Shown: positions 8,769 through 18,498 of the stretch, piece by piece
Numbering within the stretch: position 1 is the stretch's first letter
Layout: every line of letters begins with the position of its first letter
From: Luteolibacter luteus
GTDB lineage: Bacteria > Verrucomicrobiota > Verrucomicrobiia > Verrucomicrobiales > Akkermansiaceae
Direction: 5' to 3'
Assembly: GCF_012913485.1 (NCBI RefSeq)
Contig: NZ_CP051774.1
Coordinates: forward strand, 62,001-126,000
DNA: 64,000 bases
Made by a program: the position numbers and the translations under genes
Notes under the pieces: model-generated
Seen by the model: the letters and a program-made list of their open reading frames with translations, nothing else
Databases searched by the model: none
What the model was told of the DNA's origin: nothing

Positions 8769-10082
8769 ATGAGAATCCTCATCATCTCACCCCATTTCCC
8801 GCCATCGAATGCGGCGGACATGCACCGCGTGCGGATGCTGCTGCCTCATCTCGCGGGTCAGGGCATCTCCGCGGAGGTGCTCTGCGTCCAGGCGGAGCAG
8901 GTGGCGGCACCGAAGGACCCGTGGCTGGAAGAAGGACTGCCGGGTGATGTGCCCGTGCACCGCGTCCGCGCCCTGGGCCTAGAGTGGGGACGCATCCCCG
9001 GGCTCGGCACGCTGACCTTCCGCGCCATGGCCGCGATCCGCCGGAAGGGCCATGAACTGTTAGAAGGAGGACGTTTCGATCTGGTCTATTTTTCCACCAC
9101 CCAGTTCGGCATCCACGTGCTGGGGCCGGAGTGGAAGAAGCGCCATGGCGTGGCCTTCACGATGGATTACCAGGACCCCTGGGTGAGCGATTACTATCGG
9201 AACAATCCCGGCGTGACCCCGCCCGGCGGCAAGCTGAAGTACGCCGTCACCCGTTGGTTGGCCGGCAGGCAGGAGCCTACGGTGCTCGATGCCTGCTCCG
9301 GCATCACCAGCGTCTCCCCGGCCTATCCAGAGCAGATCCTCACGCGCTATCCGGACAAGGCCCTGCCCTCGATCGTGCTGCCCTTCCCCGGTGACAATGC
9401 GGATCTTGAGCGGGTGCGGCATTCCGCCATCCGCCAGCAGGTCTTCGATCCTGCCGATGGCTTCCAGCACTGGGTCTACATCGGGCGCGGAGGAAAGGAC
9501 ATGGCGCTGGCCGTCTCCGGCATCTTCTCGGCACTCGCCACGCTGAAGGAGCGCCAGCCCGCGCTGCAGCGCCTCCGCCTGCACTTCATCGGCACCTCTT
9601 ACGCGAGCCAGGGAAAGGGCATCAAAACCATCGAACCGCTCGCCTCCCAGTATGGACTGGAGGAGATGGTGAAGGAGCATACCGACCGCATCCCCTACTC
9701 CCAGACCCTGCGCTGCCTGTTGGATGCGGATGGCTTGATCGTGCCCGGCTCCGATGATCCTGGCTACACCGCTTCGAAGATCTACCCCTATCTCCTCGCC
9801 GGGAAGCCCCTGCTCACCGTCTTTCATGAGGAAAGCTCCGTGGTCAGCCTGATCCGCAAGGCGGGTGGCGGCACGGTCGTCCCTTTCCGCAGCGATGACA
9901 ACGCGGACGCCATCGGCGCGCGTGTTCTAGCAGATGCCCTGAATCCGGACGGCACCCTGCGCCAAGTCCCGCTCGACCACGAGGCATTCTCCGCCCACAC
10001 TGCCCGCCACCAGGCTGGCCAGCTGGCCGGTTTTCTTCACCGCTGTCTCACCCGCGAAGGACGGGACGCTGTCACCGCATGA
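8769..10082 (+). CDS. GT-B glycosyltransferase
   Basis: A 437-residue protein. A longer in-frame extension lies inside the previous gene; ATG 8769 gives MRILIISPHFPPSNAADMHR, the usual start of exopolysaccharide GT4-like enzymes. The middle has FTMDYQDPWVSDYYR, a D-x-x-D-P-W motif found in such proteins. The C-terminal donor half is recognisable but diverged. Its TGA overlaps the ATG of the membrane polymerase-like gene (ATGA), so the two are translationally coupled. Sugar unknown. Confidence 0.8.
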   Translation: MRILIISPHFPPSNAADMHRVRMLLPHLAGQGISAEVLCVQAEQVAAPKDPWLEEGLPGDVPVHRVRALGLEWGRIPGLGTLTFRAMAAIRRKGHELLEGGRFDLVYFSTTQFGIHVLGPEWKKRHGVAFTMDYQDPWVSDYYRNNPGVTPPGGKLKYAVTRWLAGRQEPTVLDACSGITSVSPAYPEQILTRYPDKALPSIVLPFPGDNADLERVRHSAIRQQVFDPADGFQHWVYIGRGGKDMALAVSGIFSALATLKERQPALQRLRLHFIGTSYASQGKGIKTIEPLASQYGLEEMVKEHTDRIPYSQTLRCLLDADGLIVPGSDDPGYTASKIYPYLLAGKPLLTVFHEESSVVSLIRKAGGGTVVPFRSDDNADAIGARVLADALNPDGTLRQVPLDHEAFSAHTARHQAGQLAGFLHRCLTREGRDAVTA

Positions 10083-11686
10083 GCACCCCATCCTCCATGC
10101 CTGCCGCCCCGGCACAGAAGCCCCACACCCAATCGGGCATCCTTGAAATCGACTACGGGATCTTGTCTTCGCGCTCGGCGAAGGCCTTCCAGGCGAGCGT
10201 GATTGCCCTGCTGGTGCTCGGTGTCGCCGCGGCCACGCGCCTGATCGTGACGAAGCCGGACTTCGTCCTGCCATTCCTGATCATCGCGGCTCCCGCGCTG
10301 GCCGCCCTCTACTTATGGACCAGCACCCGAAATCACGGGCTGCCGCTGCTGCCGATCTTCATTCTGCAACAGGCGCTCGTCTACGGGCTGCCCCTGATGA
10401 TCGACCATCCCGGGCTCAAGTTCGTGAAGCTCGAGGTCATCCAGACATCCGCGCTGGGAGTCGGCCTCTTCATCCTCTGCTGTCTCGGCGGCTGGTTCCT
10501 CGGGAAATCCTCGGTCAGCGCGCGTCCCTCACGCTACGACCTGATCGTGAGTTCAGGGAAGCAGGCCTTGGACCGCTGCCTCGGAATCTCGCTCTCACTC
10601 CTGACCATCTGCCTTTGCTTCCACCTCAGCGTCCGCACGGGCTTCATCTACGAGATCCTGCCCGGCATCGAGCGTTTCTACTCGGTCATGCGGACCTTCG
10701 CGAATGCCTCCGGTGCGCTAGGCGCGCTGTTTGGCGGGCTCGCGATCGGGAGCAAGCCAAGCGTGGCCCGTGCCTGGATCTTCTGGATCTTGTTTGCCTC
10801 CATCTTCCTCCTTTCGGTGGCGGACGTCCTGCTTTCCGGTGCTGCGGGGCTGGTGCTTTCCACCGCGATCGGGCTGACCCTCGGGAAACAGAAGGCACCG
10901 CTCAAGTTCCTGCTGATGACCTTCGCCGTCGTGGGTTTCCTGAACCAAGGGAAGTTCACTCTCCGCGAGAAATATTGGAGCGACGATTCCAATACGACCC
11001 GGATGACCCTGACCGAACTGCCATCCCTTTACATGGAATGGGCGGACGCCAGTCTTGCGGCTTTCCTCGGTGACAAGGTCAGTTCCGGGCTGGCCAAGGA
11101 TTCGGATAAGGAAGGCGACGGGCAATCCTTCCTGGAGCGCGTGAACAATCTCCAGAACATGACCTACGTGGTGGAGTGCTTCAAGGAGCGCGGGGCAAAG
11201 CCGATGATGGGCGAAACCTATGCGCTGATCCCCCCCCTCTTCGTCCCGCGTATCCTGTGGAAGGACAAGCCCCGCACGCACGAAGGACAGGTGCGCCTCA
11301 ATCTCCACTTCGGCCGCCAATCCACGGTCGAGCAAACCGAGAAGACCTACGTCGCCTGGGGTCTTCTGCCCGAAGCTGTCGGAAACTTCGGACCTACCGG
11401 CGGGCCGGTGATCCTCGGCCTGGCCCTGGGCACTGCCATGGGTTGGCTGGAAACCGTTTCCCGGCGCAAGCGGGTCTTCTCCGTGGAAGGCATGGCACTG
11501 GCAGGCGCCCTCCTGCTCACGGCAACTTCCTATGAGCAGGTCGCCAGCGTGTTCCTCACCGCGCTGTTCCAATTCGTGATGGCCGCGGTGGTCGGCGGCA
11601 GCCTGCTCCGCATGTGGGCCGGCGAAGGCGGCGGCTCCCGCGCCAAAAAGGCAGGCTCTCAATCCTTCCGGAGGATCGCCCCTTGA
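10079..11686 (+). CDS. Polytopic membrane protein, probable polysaccharide polymerase (Wzy/EpsG-like role)
   Basis: A 535-residue protein with about ten or eleven hydrophobic helices and one large non-membrane region between roughly residues 300 and 430. The first ~35 residues are polar. This layout and its position among glycosyltransferases fit a Wzy-type polymerase joining repeat units at the outer face of the inner membrane. No sequence motif proves this, and these polymerases are poorly conserved. It overlaps the upstream GT by ATGA. The downstream GT starts at a TTG inside its own stop region. Confidence 0.6.
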   Translation: MSTPSSMPAAPAQKPHTQSGILEIDYGILSSRSAKAFQASVIALLVLGVAAATRLIVTKPDFVLPFLIIAAPALAALYLWTSTRNHGLPLLPIFILQQALVYGLPLMIDHPGLKFVKLEVIQTSALGVGLFILCCLGGWFLGKSSVSARPSRYDLIVSSGKQALDRCLGISLSLLTICLCFHLSVRTGFIYEILPGIERFYSVMRTFANASGALGALFGGLAIGSKPSVARAWIFWILFASIFLLSVADVLLSGAAGLVLSTAIGLTLGKQKAPLKFLLMTFAVVGFLNQGKFTLREKYWSDDSNTTRMTLTELPSLYMEWADASLAAFLGDKVSSGLAKDSDKEGDGQSFLERVNNLQNMTYVVECFKERGAKPMMGETYALIPPLFVPRILWKDKPRTHEGQVRLNLHFGRQSTVEQTEKTYVAWGLLPEAVGNFGPTGGPVILGLALGTAMGWLETVSRRKRVFSVEGMALAGALLLTATSYEQVASVFLTALFQFVMAAVVGGSLLRMWAGEGGGSRAKKAGSQSFRRIAP

Positions 11687-12951
11687 ACTCCGCATCCATT
11701 TCCCCGTCCCCTTCTTCCTCTCCCTCCGGTGTCGCCACACCGGCACGGGAAGGCGCGCCGCGTCCCCGCCTGGCGGTCGTCGTGTCCCATCCGATCCAGT
11801 ACTACTCGCCGTGGTTCCGTCATCTGGCGGACCATTCCGGGATGGAGATCAAGGTTTTCTACCTCTGGGATTTCGGCGTGAAGGAGACACGGGACATCAC
11901 CTTCGGCACCTCCTTCACCTGGGATATCCCGCTGCTCGACGGCTATAGCCACTGCTTCCTTCCGAACCGGAGCCAGAAGCCCGGCACCCATCACTTCCGG
12001 GGTCTGGACAATCCCGGCGCGGACAAGGAGATCGCCGCTTGGAAGCCGGATGCGGTCCTGCTCTTCGGCTACAATTACGCGACTCACCTCGGGTTGATCC
12101 TTTCGCAGCGCCTGCGGAACGTCCCCTTCCTGTTTCGCGGGGATTCGCATGAACTTTTCCCTGCGCGGGGCTGGAAGCCGGGCGTCTCCCGCTTCTTGCG
12201 CCGCATCGTCTTCCAGCGCTTCGGGACCTTCCTCGCCACCGGCCAGGCAAACCGGGACTATTTCCTCCGCAGCGGGGTGATCGACCGGCAGATCCACATC
12301 GTCCCCCACTGCGTGGACAACGACCGCTTCCAATCCGGAGCGGAGGATGCCCACCGCGCTGCCGCGGAGTGGAAAAAGGAACTCGGCATTCCCGATGGCG
12401 CACCGGTCGTCCTCTTCGCCGGCAAGTTCGAGGAGAAGAAGCGGCCGCTGGATCTGCTGAATGCCTTCCTCCGCCTGGAGCCGAGCGATTCCTCCGCGAC
12501 TGCACCGGTCCTCCTCTTCGTGGGCAATGGCAATCTGGAGAGCTCCCTCCGTGCTGCCGCCGCGGAGCGGGAAGGAAAGACGATCTTCTTCGCGCCCTTC
12601 CAGAACCAGAGCCAGATGCCGCGCACCTATGCCGCGGGAGACCTGGTCGTGCTGCCCTCCTTCGGACGCGGCGAGACCTGGGGACTGGCACTCAATGAAG
12701 CGATGAACCTTGGCAAGCCCGTCATCGCCAGCAGCCATGTGGGCTCCGGGCCCGATCTGGTGATCGATGGGGAGACCGGCTGGCTCTTCCCCGCAGGTGA
12801 CGTGGACGCGCTGGAGAAGCGTCTCAATCAAGCGCTCTCTAACAATACACAGCTGCGTGCCATGGGTGAAAAGGCCCGGCAACACATCGCGGGCTTCTCC
12901 TATGAATGCGCCACGCGCGCGCTCGCCGGTGCCATGCGCGGAATCCTTTGA
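11683..12951 (+). CDS. Family 4 glycosyltransferase with TTG start
   Basis: A 422-residue GT4 enzyme. The best start is TTG 11683: it sits in a TTGA overlap with the upstream stop and follows a GGAGG at 11670-11674 at a sensible spacing. The first ~30 residues are Ser/Pro-rich and dispensable-looking, then RLAVVVSHPIQYYSPW starts the GT-B fold. VVLFAGKFEEKKRPLDLL and the GRGETWGLALNEAMNLGKP stretch form the donor site. It is a cytoplasmic member of the polysaccharide operon. Donor and acceptor unknown. Confidence 0.86.
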   Translation: MNSASISPSPSSSPSGVATPAREGAPRPRLAVVVSHPIQYYSPWFRHLADHSGMEIKVFYLWDFGVKETRDITFGTSFTWDIPLLDGYSHCFLPNRSQKPGTHHFRGLDNPGADKEIAAWKPDAVLLFGYNYATHLGLILSQRLRNVPFLFRGDSHELFPARGWKPGVSRFLRRIVFQRFGTFLATGQANRDYFLRSGVIDRQIHIVPHCVDNDRFQSGAEDAHRAAAEWKKELGIPDGAPVVLFAGKFEEKKRPLDLLNAFLRLEPSDSSATAPVLLFVGNGNLESSLRAAAAEREGKTIFFAPFQNQSQMPRTYAAGDLVVLPSFGRGETWGLALNEAMNLGKPVIASSHVGSGPDLVIDGETGWLFPAGDVDALEKRLNQALSNNTQLRAMGEKARQHIAGFSYECATRALAGAMRGIL

Positions 12952-14117
12952 ACGCCTCTCCCGTCTCTTCCCGATTGAAAGCAGATCCCGCCCAGCCCGG
13001 CCCGGTGCCCGCCGTCATCGTTCCGGAACTCTTCCGCACTACCGGAGGCGTGCAGGTTTTCTCACGCAGGATGATTGCCGCGCTGGATTCCCTGATGGGA
13101 AGGCCGGTACCGGTGATCTCGCGGAATGATCGCCGGGAAGATTGCCCCGCCGCCTTTCTCGAAGGCAGGCAGTTCAGTGGAATGGGCGATGCCCCTGCCG
13201 CGGCACGCCGCCTCTTGATCGCGGGAGCCTGCTTTTCCTCGCGTGCTCCTTTCTTCATCTCCACGCACCCGCACTTCGCCCCGCTCCTGCGCCTCATCAG
13301 CCGCTGGAAGAAGAAACCCTTCCTCAGCGTCGCACACGGCATCGACGTCTGGAACATCGCCGGCTCCAAGGTGGCCTGGGGACTGGAAGCTGCGGAGTGT
13401 GTCCTGCCGGTGAGCCGCTACACCGAGGAAAGGCTGCGCGGCCAGATCGGTGCCGCGAGCCCATCGATGGAGTGGTTCCCCAACACCTTCGACAAAGACC
13501 GCTTTCATCCCGGCCCCTCCGCCATCAATTGGCGGGAACGCCTGGGAATCCCCGCGGATGCCGCCATCATGCTGAGCGTGTGCCGGCTTTCACGAAGCGA
13601 GTTCGCGAAGGGATACGACAAGGTGCTGGAAGAGATGCCGGCCTTGGCAGCCCGCTATCCGGGGCTGCACTGGGTGCTCGCCGGAAAGGGCGATGACCAG
13701 GAACGCATCGCGGCGAAGGCGAAGGAACTCGGCGTGCTGGAGCGCTGCCGCTTCACCGGCTTCGTCCCGGATGACGACCTGCCCGATCTCTATCGCAGTG
13801 CGGATCTGTTCGTGCTGCCGAGCCAGAAGGAAGGATTCGGCATCGTGTTCCTTGAAGCCGCCGCCTGCGGGCTCCCGGTCATCGCGGGCAATCGCGATGG
13901 CTCGGTCGATGCGCTGGCCAACGGCGAGCTGGGCACCCTGATCGATCCGGAATCACCCGAACAACTCGCCAGCGCGATCCGCTCCGCCATCGAGTCCCCG
14001 AAACCCGACGCCCGCCGCCTGCATGAGAAGTGCGTGGATTGGTTCGGTCCGGAGGCCTTCAAGCAGCGGCTGGGACAAATCCTGAGCCACTATCCCCGCT
14101 CGCTCGCCCAGCGATGA
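12948..14117 (+). CDS. Family 4 glycosyltransferase
   Basis: A 389-residue GT4 enzyme if it starts at TTG 12948, which again lies in a TTGA overlap with the upstream stop; an in-frame ATG 42 bases upstream is the alternative. FRTTGGVQVFSRRM is the acceptor-domain glycine loop. The C-terminal half has LSVCRLSRSEFAKGYDKVL and KEGFGIVFLEAAACGLPVI, the GT4 donor signature. Its stop overlaps the next ATG (ATGA). It belongs to the polysaccharide operon; specificity unknown. Confidence 0.87.
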   Translation: MNASPVSSRLKADPAQPGPVPAVIVPELFRTTGGVQVFSRRMIAALDSLMGRPVPVISRNDRREDCPAAFLEGRQFSGMGDAPAAARRLLIAGACFSSRAPFFISTHPHFAPLLRLISRWKKKPFLSVAHGIDVWNIAGSKVAWGLEAAECVLPVSRYTEERLRGQIGAASPSMEWFPNTFDKDRFHPGPSAINWRERLGIPADAAIMLSVCRLSRSEFAKGYDKVLEEMPALAARYPGLHWVLAGKGDDQERIAAKAKELGVLERCRFTGFVPDDDLPDLYRSADLFVLPSQKEGFGIVFLEAAACGLPVIAGNRDGSVDALANGELGTLIDPESPEQLASAIRSAIESPKPDARRLHEKCVDWFGPEAFKQRLGQILSHYPRSLAQR

Positions 14118-15217
14118 AAGTCATCCACACCGTATCCAGCCTGAAGATGGAAACCGGGGGCCCCGCGCGCTCGGTGCCCGGACTCGCCGGGGCACTGGCG
14201 CGTGCCGGAGCGGAGGTCTCTCTAACAGCCAACGAGCGGCCCGATTCCTTCCGCGCGCCGGAGGGCGTGGCCTTTCTCAGCGGCGGCACCGAGCTGCCAT
14301 CCCTGCAAGCCGCCGCGGCCGAGATGATCCATGATCACGGGCTGTGGCTGCCTTCGAACTACAAGGTGGCCCAATTGGCCAGCGCCATGAAGACCCCCCG
14401 CGTGGTCAGCCCGCGGGGCATGCTGGAGCCATGGGCACTGGAGCACCGCAAGTGGAAGAAGCGCCTCGCGTGGTGGCTCTATCAGAAACGCTGCCTGAAG
14501 TCCGCGGCCGCGCTGCATGCCACCTCGGATGCAGAGGCCGAGCAATTCCGCCGCCTCGGCCTGAAGATGCCGGTCATCGTCCTGCCAAATGGCGTGGACC
14601 TGCCCGAGATCCCTGACGAAGTGGCGGAGGCAGCTCCCCATTCGTCACGCCGGACCGCGCTTTTCCTCAGCCGGATCCATCCGAAGAAGGGCCTGCCGCT
14701 CCTGCTCGATGCATGGGCGCGGGTGAAGCCGCAGGACTGGGATCTCCACATCGTGGGCCCTGATGAAGGCGGTCACCTCGCCGACCTGCAGAAGCAAGCG
14801 AAGCAACTCGGCCTGGGTAGCGACCTCGTGCGCTTTTCCGGTCCGCTGGATGGTGCCGAGAAAGCCGCCGCCTTCCGCGAAGCCAGCCTCTTCGTCCTGC
14901 CGACTTACTCGGAGAATTTCGGGATCGCCGCGGCCGAGGCACTTGCCCACGGGCTGCCGGTGATCACCACGCATGGCGCGCCCTGGCAGGTCCTCGAGAC
15001 CGAGCGCTGCGGCTGGTGGGTGCCCGTGGAAGGAGACGCGATCGCCAAGGCCCTCCTAGATGCAAGCGCGCGCCCGGAGGCGGAACTCCGCGAAATGGGC
15101 CGCCGCGGCAAGGAGATGGTGGCCGCCCGCTACTCATGGGACGGGATTGCCCGCGAGATGCTGGCCTGCTATCAGTGGCTTCTCGGCCGCGGGAGCAAAC
15201 CGCGGTGCGTCGTCTGA
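14114..15217 (+). CDS. Family 4 glycosyltransferase
   Basis: A 367-residue GT4 enzyme from ATG 14114, in an ATGA overlap with the preceding gene. MKVIHTVSSLKMETGGPARS is the acceptor-side opening; the GGPA-type loop is common in colanic-acid and capsule GT4 proteins. LFLSRIHPKKGLPLLLDAW and ENFGIAAAEALAHGLPVITT give the donor site. A downstream acetyltransferase homologous to the WcaF group fits a colanic-acid-like pathway, but the exact sugar is not predictable. Confidence 0.88.
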   Translation: MKVIHTVSSLKMETGGPARSVPGLAGALARAGAEVSLTANERPDSFRAPEGVAFLSGGTELPSLQAAAAEMIHDHGLWLPSNYKVAQLASAMKTPRVVSPRGMLEPWALEHRKWKKRLAWWLYQKRCLKSAAALHATSDAEAEQFRRLGLKMPVIVLPNGVDLPEIPDEVAEAAPHSSRRTALFLSRIHPKKGLPLLLDAWARVKPQDWDLHIVGPDEGGHLADLQKQAKQLGLGSDLVRFSGPLDGAEKAAAFREASLFVLPTYSENFGIAAAEALAHGLPVITTHGAPWQVLETERCGWWVPVEGDAIAKALLDASARPEAELREMGRRGKEMVAARYSWDGIAREMLACYQWLLGRGSKPRCVV

Positions 15218-15251
15218 CCCCCGCAGATCTCACATCACTTTTCCAAGAACC

Positions 15252-15827
15252 GTGTCGGAACCCCTACCCCAGGATCTCCCGCTCGATATCGGAGCAAACC
15301 GTGCCGCCCGCAAGTGGAGCCGCAAGGAACTGATCGGCCGTGTGCTGTGGTCGCTCTGCGGCCCGCTCTTCCACTGCAGCCCGCGGCTGTGCTGGGGCTG
15401 GCGCCGCGCCCTGCTCCGCGCCTTCGGGGCGAAAGTGGGCCAGCAAGTGCAGATCCACCCCTCGGTGAAGATCTTCATCCCGTGGAATCTCTCGATCGGT
15501 GACTGGAGCTCAGTGGGTTTCGACGCCCTGCTCTACAATCTCGGCCCGCTTCACATCGGCAGCCGCGTGACCATTTCCCAGCGCGCACACCTCTGCGGGG
15601 GCAGCCACGACTTCCGCGATCCCGTGATGCCGCTGCTGAAACTACCGGTTAATATCCACGACGAAGCATGGATCTGTGCCGATGCCTTTGTAGGCCCCGG
15701 TGTCAGCGTCGGTGCCCGTGCAGTCGTCGGTGCCCGTGCCGTCGCGGTCAAGGATGTCGGTCGCGATGAAATCGTGGCCGGAAATCCTGCCAAGAAAGTG
15801 GGCACCCGGCCGCAACAAGCATCATGA
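15252..15827 (+). CDS. Hexapeptide-repeat acetyltransferase, WcaF-like
   Basis: A 191-residue left-handed beta-helix acyltransferase. GTG 15252 is the likely start, because the frame upstream is only low-complexity sequence inside the previous gene. RVTISQRAHLCGGSHD has the catalytic-type His of the WcaF/NodL/LacA group, and DAFVGPGVSVGARAVVGARA is the hexapeptide repeat series. The C terminus EIVAGNPAKKVGTR is the family's end motif. It probably O-acetylates a sugar of the exopolysaccharide. Its TGA overlaps the following GT2 start. Confidence 0.87.
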   Translation: MSEPLPQDLPLDIGANRAARKWSRKELIGRVLWSLCGPLFHCSPRLCWGWRRALLRAFGAKVGQQVQIHPSVKIFIPWNLSIGDWSSVGFDALLYNLGPLHIGSRVTISQRAHLCGGSHDFRDPVMPLLKLPVNIHDEAWICADAFVGPGVSVGARAVVGARAVAVKDVGRDEIVAGNPAKKVGTRPQQAS

Positions 15828-16726
15828 GCCCCCCACTCCCCCTTCCCCTGACGGTCTGCATCCCCGTGCGGAACGAGGCCAAGAACCTGCCATCCTGCCT
15901 GGCAGCGCTGGGTCGTGACTTCGAGGAAATCGTGGTGATCGATTCCGGCAGCACCGATGCCACGCGCCAGATCGCGGAGGCCGCGGGAGCGAGCGTGCTG
16001 GATTTCAAATGGGACGGGAAATTTCCGAAGAAGCGCAACTGGGCGCTGCGGAATCATGCCTTCACCACGCCCTGGGTGCTTTTCGTCGATGCCGACGAGC
16101 AGGTCACACCCGAGTTCATCGCAGAGCTGCGCCGGACCCTGCCGGACACGAAGCACGACGGCTTCTGGCTTTCCTTCGACAACTGGTTCATGGGCCGCCC
16201 GCTGCGCCATGGGGATACCTTCCGGAAGCTCGCCCTCTTCCGCATCGGCAGCGGCGAGTATGAACGCTTCCCGGAAGACCAGTGGAGCCATCTGGACATG
16301 GAGGTGCATGAGCACCCCGTGCTGGAAGGGTCCACCGCAGATATCAGCTCGCGGCTCCAGCACCATGACTACCGCGGGATGAAGCACTATCTGGCGAAGC
16401 ATAACGAATACTCCAGCTGGGAGGCAAACCGCTATCACTGGCTGCTGAAGGCGGGCGACGACGAGTGGTCGAAACTGAACGGGCGGCAACGCTTCAAGTA
16501 CCGCCACCTCGCGGCATGGTGGCTGGGGCCCTTCTACTTTTTGATGTGCTTCATCGCGAAGCGCGGCTTTCTGGACGGGCCTAACGGCTGGACCTTCGCG
16601 CGGCTGAAGATGCAGTACTTCAGCGATATCCGCCTGAAGATCGCCGAGATCGCCCGCGAGCATGCGAGCCAAGGCAGCGGAGCCCCCGCACCCGCCGCGA
16701 ATGGCAGTGCCGCGCTGCAAGGCTAA
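15824..16726 (+). CDS. Family 2 glycosyltransferase
   Basis: A 300-residue GT2 enzyme overlapping the acetyltransferase gene by ATGA. TVCIPVRNEAKNLPSCL, IVVIDSGSTDATRQI and VLFVDADEQVTPEF are the three standard GT2 motifs, the last being the DxD site. FPKKRNWAL and the FRKLALFRIGSGEYERFPED region match the LpsA/KdtX-like beta-glycosyltransferase subgroup, which acts on LPS core or EPS. A hydrophobic stretch near residue 240 (WWLGPFYFLMCF) may dip into the membrane. It is the last sugar transferase before the exosortase. Confidence 0.88.
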   Translation: MSPPLPLPLTVCIPVRNEAKNLPSCLAALGRDFEEIVVIDSGSTDATRQIAEAAGASVLDFKWDGKFPKKRNWALRNHAFTTPWVLFVDADEQVTPEFIAELRRTLPDTKHDGFWLSFDNWFMGRPLRHGDTFRKLALFRIGSGEYERFPEDQWSHLDMEVHEHPVLEGSTADISSRLQHHDYRGMKHYLAKHNEYSSWEANRYHWLLKAGDDEWSKLNGRQRFKYRHLAAWWLGPFYFLMCFIAKRGFLDGPNGWTFARLKMQYFSDIRLKIAEIAREHASQGSGAPAPAANGSAALQG

Positions 16727-16775
16727 GCCTGCGCCGCCCGTTTTTCCCCTCTCTCACCCACCCTTCCATCCCCCC

Positions 16776-17636
16776 GTGCCTGTCCCTCTTATCTTCGTAG
16801 CCGTCCTTTGGCTTCACTTCTTCTGGTCGCTGGTACCCGAGTGGCGCTTCGGCGAGTACTACGGTTATGGCTTCCTGGTGGCCCCGCTCTTCTTCGTGCT
16901 GGCATGGCGGCGGATCGCCTTGATCCTGGAAAGCAAACCCGACCAGGCATCCGATGCTCCGCCATGGTGGCTCTGGGCCCTGCTTGCTCTGGTCCTGCTG
17001 GTTCTGGTCCCGCTACGCGTGATCGAGACCGGGGATGCCGGCTGGCGCCCGCCCTTCATCCTTCACGGTTTGCTGGTCACCGTGATTTCCCATTTCCTGC
17101 TCGCCCGCCAAGCTGGCTGGAAGGCCTCCTTTTCCCTGCTGCCGGTGACCATCTTCGCATGGTCCGCCGTGCCCTACCTGTGGCAGGTCGAGCAAGGCTT
17201 GATCCGGACGCTCACGGGAAATGTGATCGGGCTCACCCGTGAAATCTTCCTGCTCGAAGGACACCCGGTGGAGCAATTGGGCGAACGCCTGACCTTGGGA
17301 CAGGAAGTGGTGGAAGTGACCGATGGCTGCAGCGGCATCCGCTCCGCCCAGAGCTTGGTAATGACCGCGCTGTTCTTCGGCGAGCTGCTCTGGCTCGCCT
17401 GGCCGAAGCGCCTGCTCCTGATCGGCGGGGCCCTGATGGTCGCCCTCGTCGGCAATACCGCGCGGGCCTACTACCTGGCCTCCACCCAGTTTTTCAATGG
17501 CAAGGCCGCGGCGGATGCCGCCCATGACGGGGCCGGCCACTTCGCCTTCGCCCTTTCCGCCCTCGCCCTTTACGGGATCGCCTGGGCCATGCTGCCCCGC
17601 ACCAAGGGACGCACCGTCGTCCGCCGCGTTGCCTGA
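16776..17636 (+). CDS. Exosortase (EpsH-type integral membrane transpeptidase/protease)
   Basis: A 286-residue protein with about eight transmembrane helices; GTG 16776 gives a hydrophobic N terminus right at the start. It has the exosortase catalytic set: Cys185 in VTDGCSGIRSA, Arg230 in GNTARAYYLA and a His in the DAAHDGAGHFAF segment (His255, or His250). Exosortases cleave PEP-CTERM signals on the outer face of the inner membrane. The gene follows the polysaccharide cluster and is 32 bases upstream of epsI-type DNA, the usual arrangement. Likely substrates in this window are the three PEP-CTERM proteins near 20.7, 36.1 and 59.4 kb. Confidence 0.92.
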   Translation: MPVPLIFVAVLWLHFFWSLVPEWRFGEYYGYGFLVAPLFFVLAWRRIALILESKPDQASDAPPWWLWALLALVLLVLVPLRVIETGDAGWRPPFILHGLLVTVISHFLLARQAGWKASFSLLPVTIFAWSAVPYLWQVEQGLIRTLTGNVIGLTREIFLLEGHPVEQLGERLTLGQEVVEVTDGCSGIRSAQSLVMTALFFGELLWLAWPKRLLLIGGALMVALVGNTARAYYLASTQFFNGKAAADAAHDGAGHFAFALSALALYGIAWAMLPRTKGRTVVRRVA

Positions 17637-17668
17637 GCCAAATACCCCCCTTTCCCCCCGACAAGCTC

Positions 17669-18304
17669 ATGAAAGTGATCCTGCCCGTGGTCCTGATGAC
17701 CGCGCTGATTCTCTCGATCGAAGCCGGCGTGCAGCACTGGCGGCATGCAAGTTCGCAGACATCCCACGCGCCACTTTTCAATTGGAAGGATGCGAAGCTC
17801 GTGACCGAGGCGCCGCCTCCCTTCGGAAGGGCACTCCAACTTTACCGGCCGGACCGCGGCATGGAGAGATTCGACGATCTGGAGAACGGTCGCAGGCTCC
17901 AGCTGATCTACATGGAGTGGGACAAGCTGGAAGTCGGCCCCTTGGCCGCTGTCGCCGGACATGAAAGCGATATCTGCAATAGCATCGCCGGCTTCCAGAT
18001 TCTTGAGAAGGGAGTGCCGCGGACTTTCACGGCCGCCAATGGGCAGCAGCTGGTCTTTCACTACACCCGCCTCAAGGATCCGAAGGGCAACCTGGTCCAC
18101 AACTACAAGATCCCTTGGATCCAAGGACTCGGCGCTTGGCATGTCGGAAGTTCCAGCGACCGCGGCGTCCGCCTTTCCCGTTCGTTCATCCGCCATTCAG
18201 GAGCTGCCCGCGTGATCCAGATGGGAGTCTTCGGCGAAAATGACGAAGCCAAGGCTTGGGATTTGGTTCAGAATACCCTGAACAAGGAAGTGGAATGGAG
18301 ATAG
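17669..18304 (+). CDS. Exosortase-associated EpsI family protein
   Basis: A 211-residue protein with one N-terminal membrane helix followed by an extracytoplasmic domain. It matches the EpsI/DUF3485 family: ESDICNSIAGFQI corresponds to the family's C-x-x-x-x-G-W/F segment, and QLVFHYTRLKDPKGN to the later strand. EpsI domains are found beside or fused to exosortases and are needed for EPS or PEP-CTERM systems; their biochemical role is not established. It sits directly after the exosortase. Start ATG 17669 follows a purine-poor leader with no clear ribosome site. Confidence 0.85.
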   Translation: MKVILPVVLMTALILSIEAGVQHWRHASSQTSHAPLFNWKDAKLVTEAPPPFGRALQLYRPDRGMERFDDLENGRRLQLIYMEWDKLEVGPLAAVAGHESDICNSIAGFQILEKGVPRTFTAANGQQLVFHYTRLKDPKGNLVHNYKIPWIQGLGAWHVGSSSDRGVRLSRSFIRHSGAARVIQMGVFGENDEAKAWDLVQNTLNKEVEWR

Positions 18305-18498
18305 ACCGGGTCTTTCATCATCAGTTTTTCTCATCTTTCCTTCTCGCGTCTTCCGCTGTTCCATCTCAGGCTCAGCAATATTCTGCTTCACCCGGCCGCC
18401 CCCCCCGGTGATACGCCCTCAAGCTGCTTTGGCTGAGGTGCGCCCCGGGGTACCCAAGCCGCGCGGCCTCGAACCCACTCACCCACTCCTGCTCCGCA

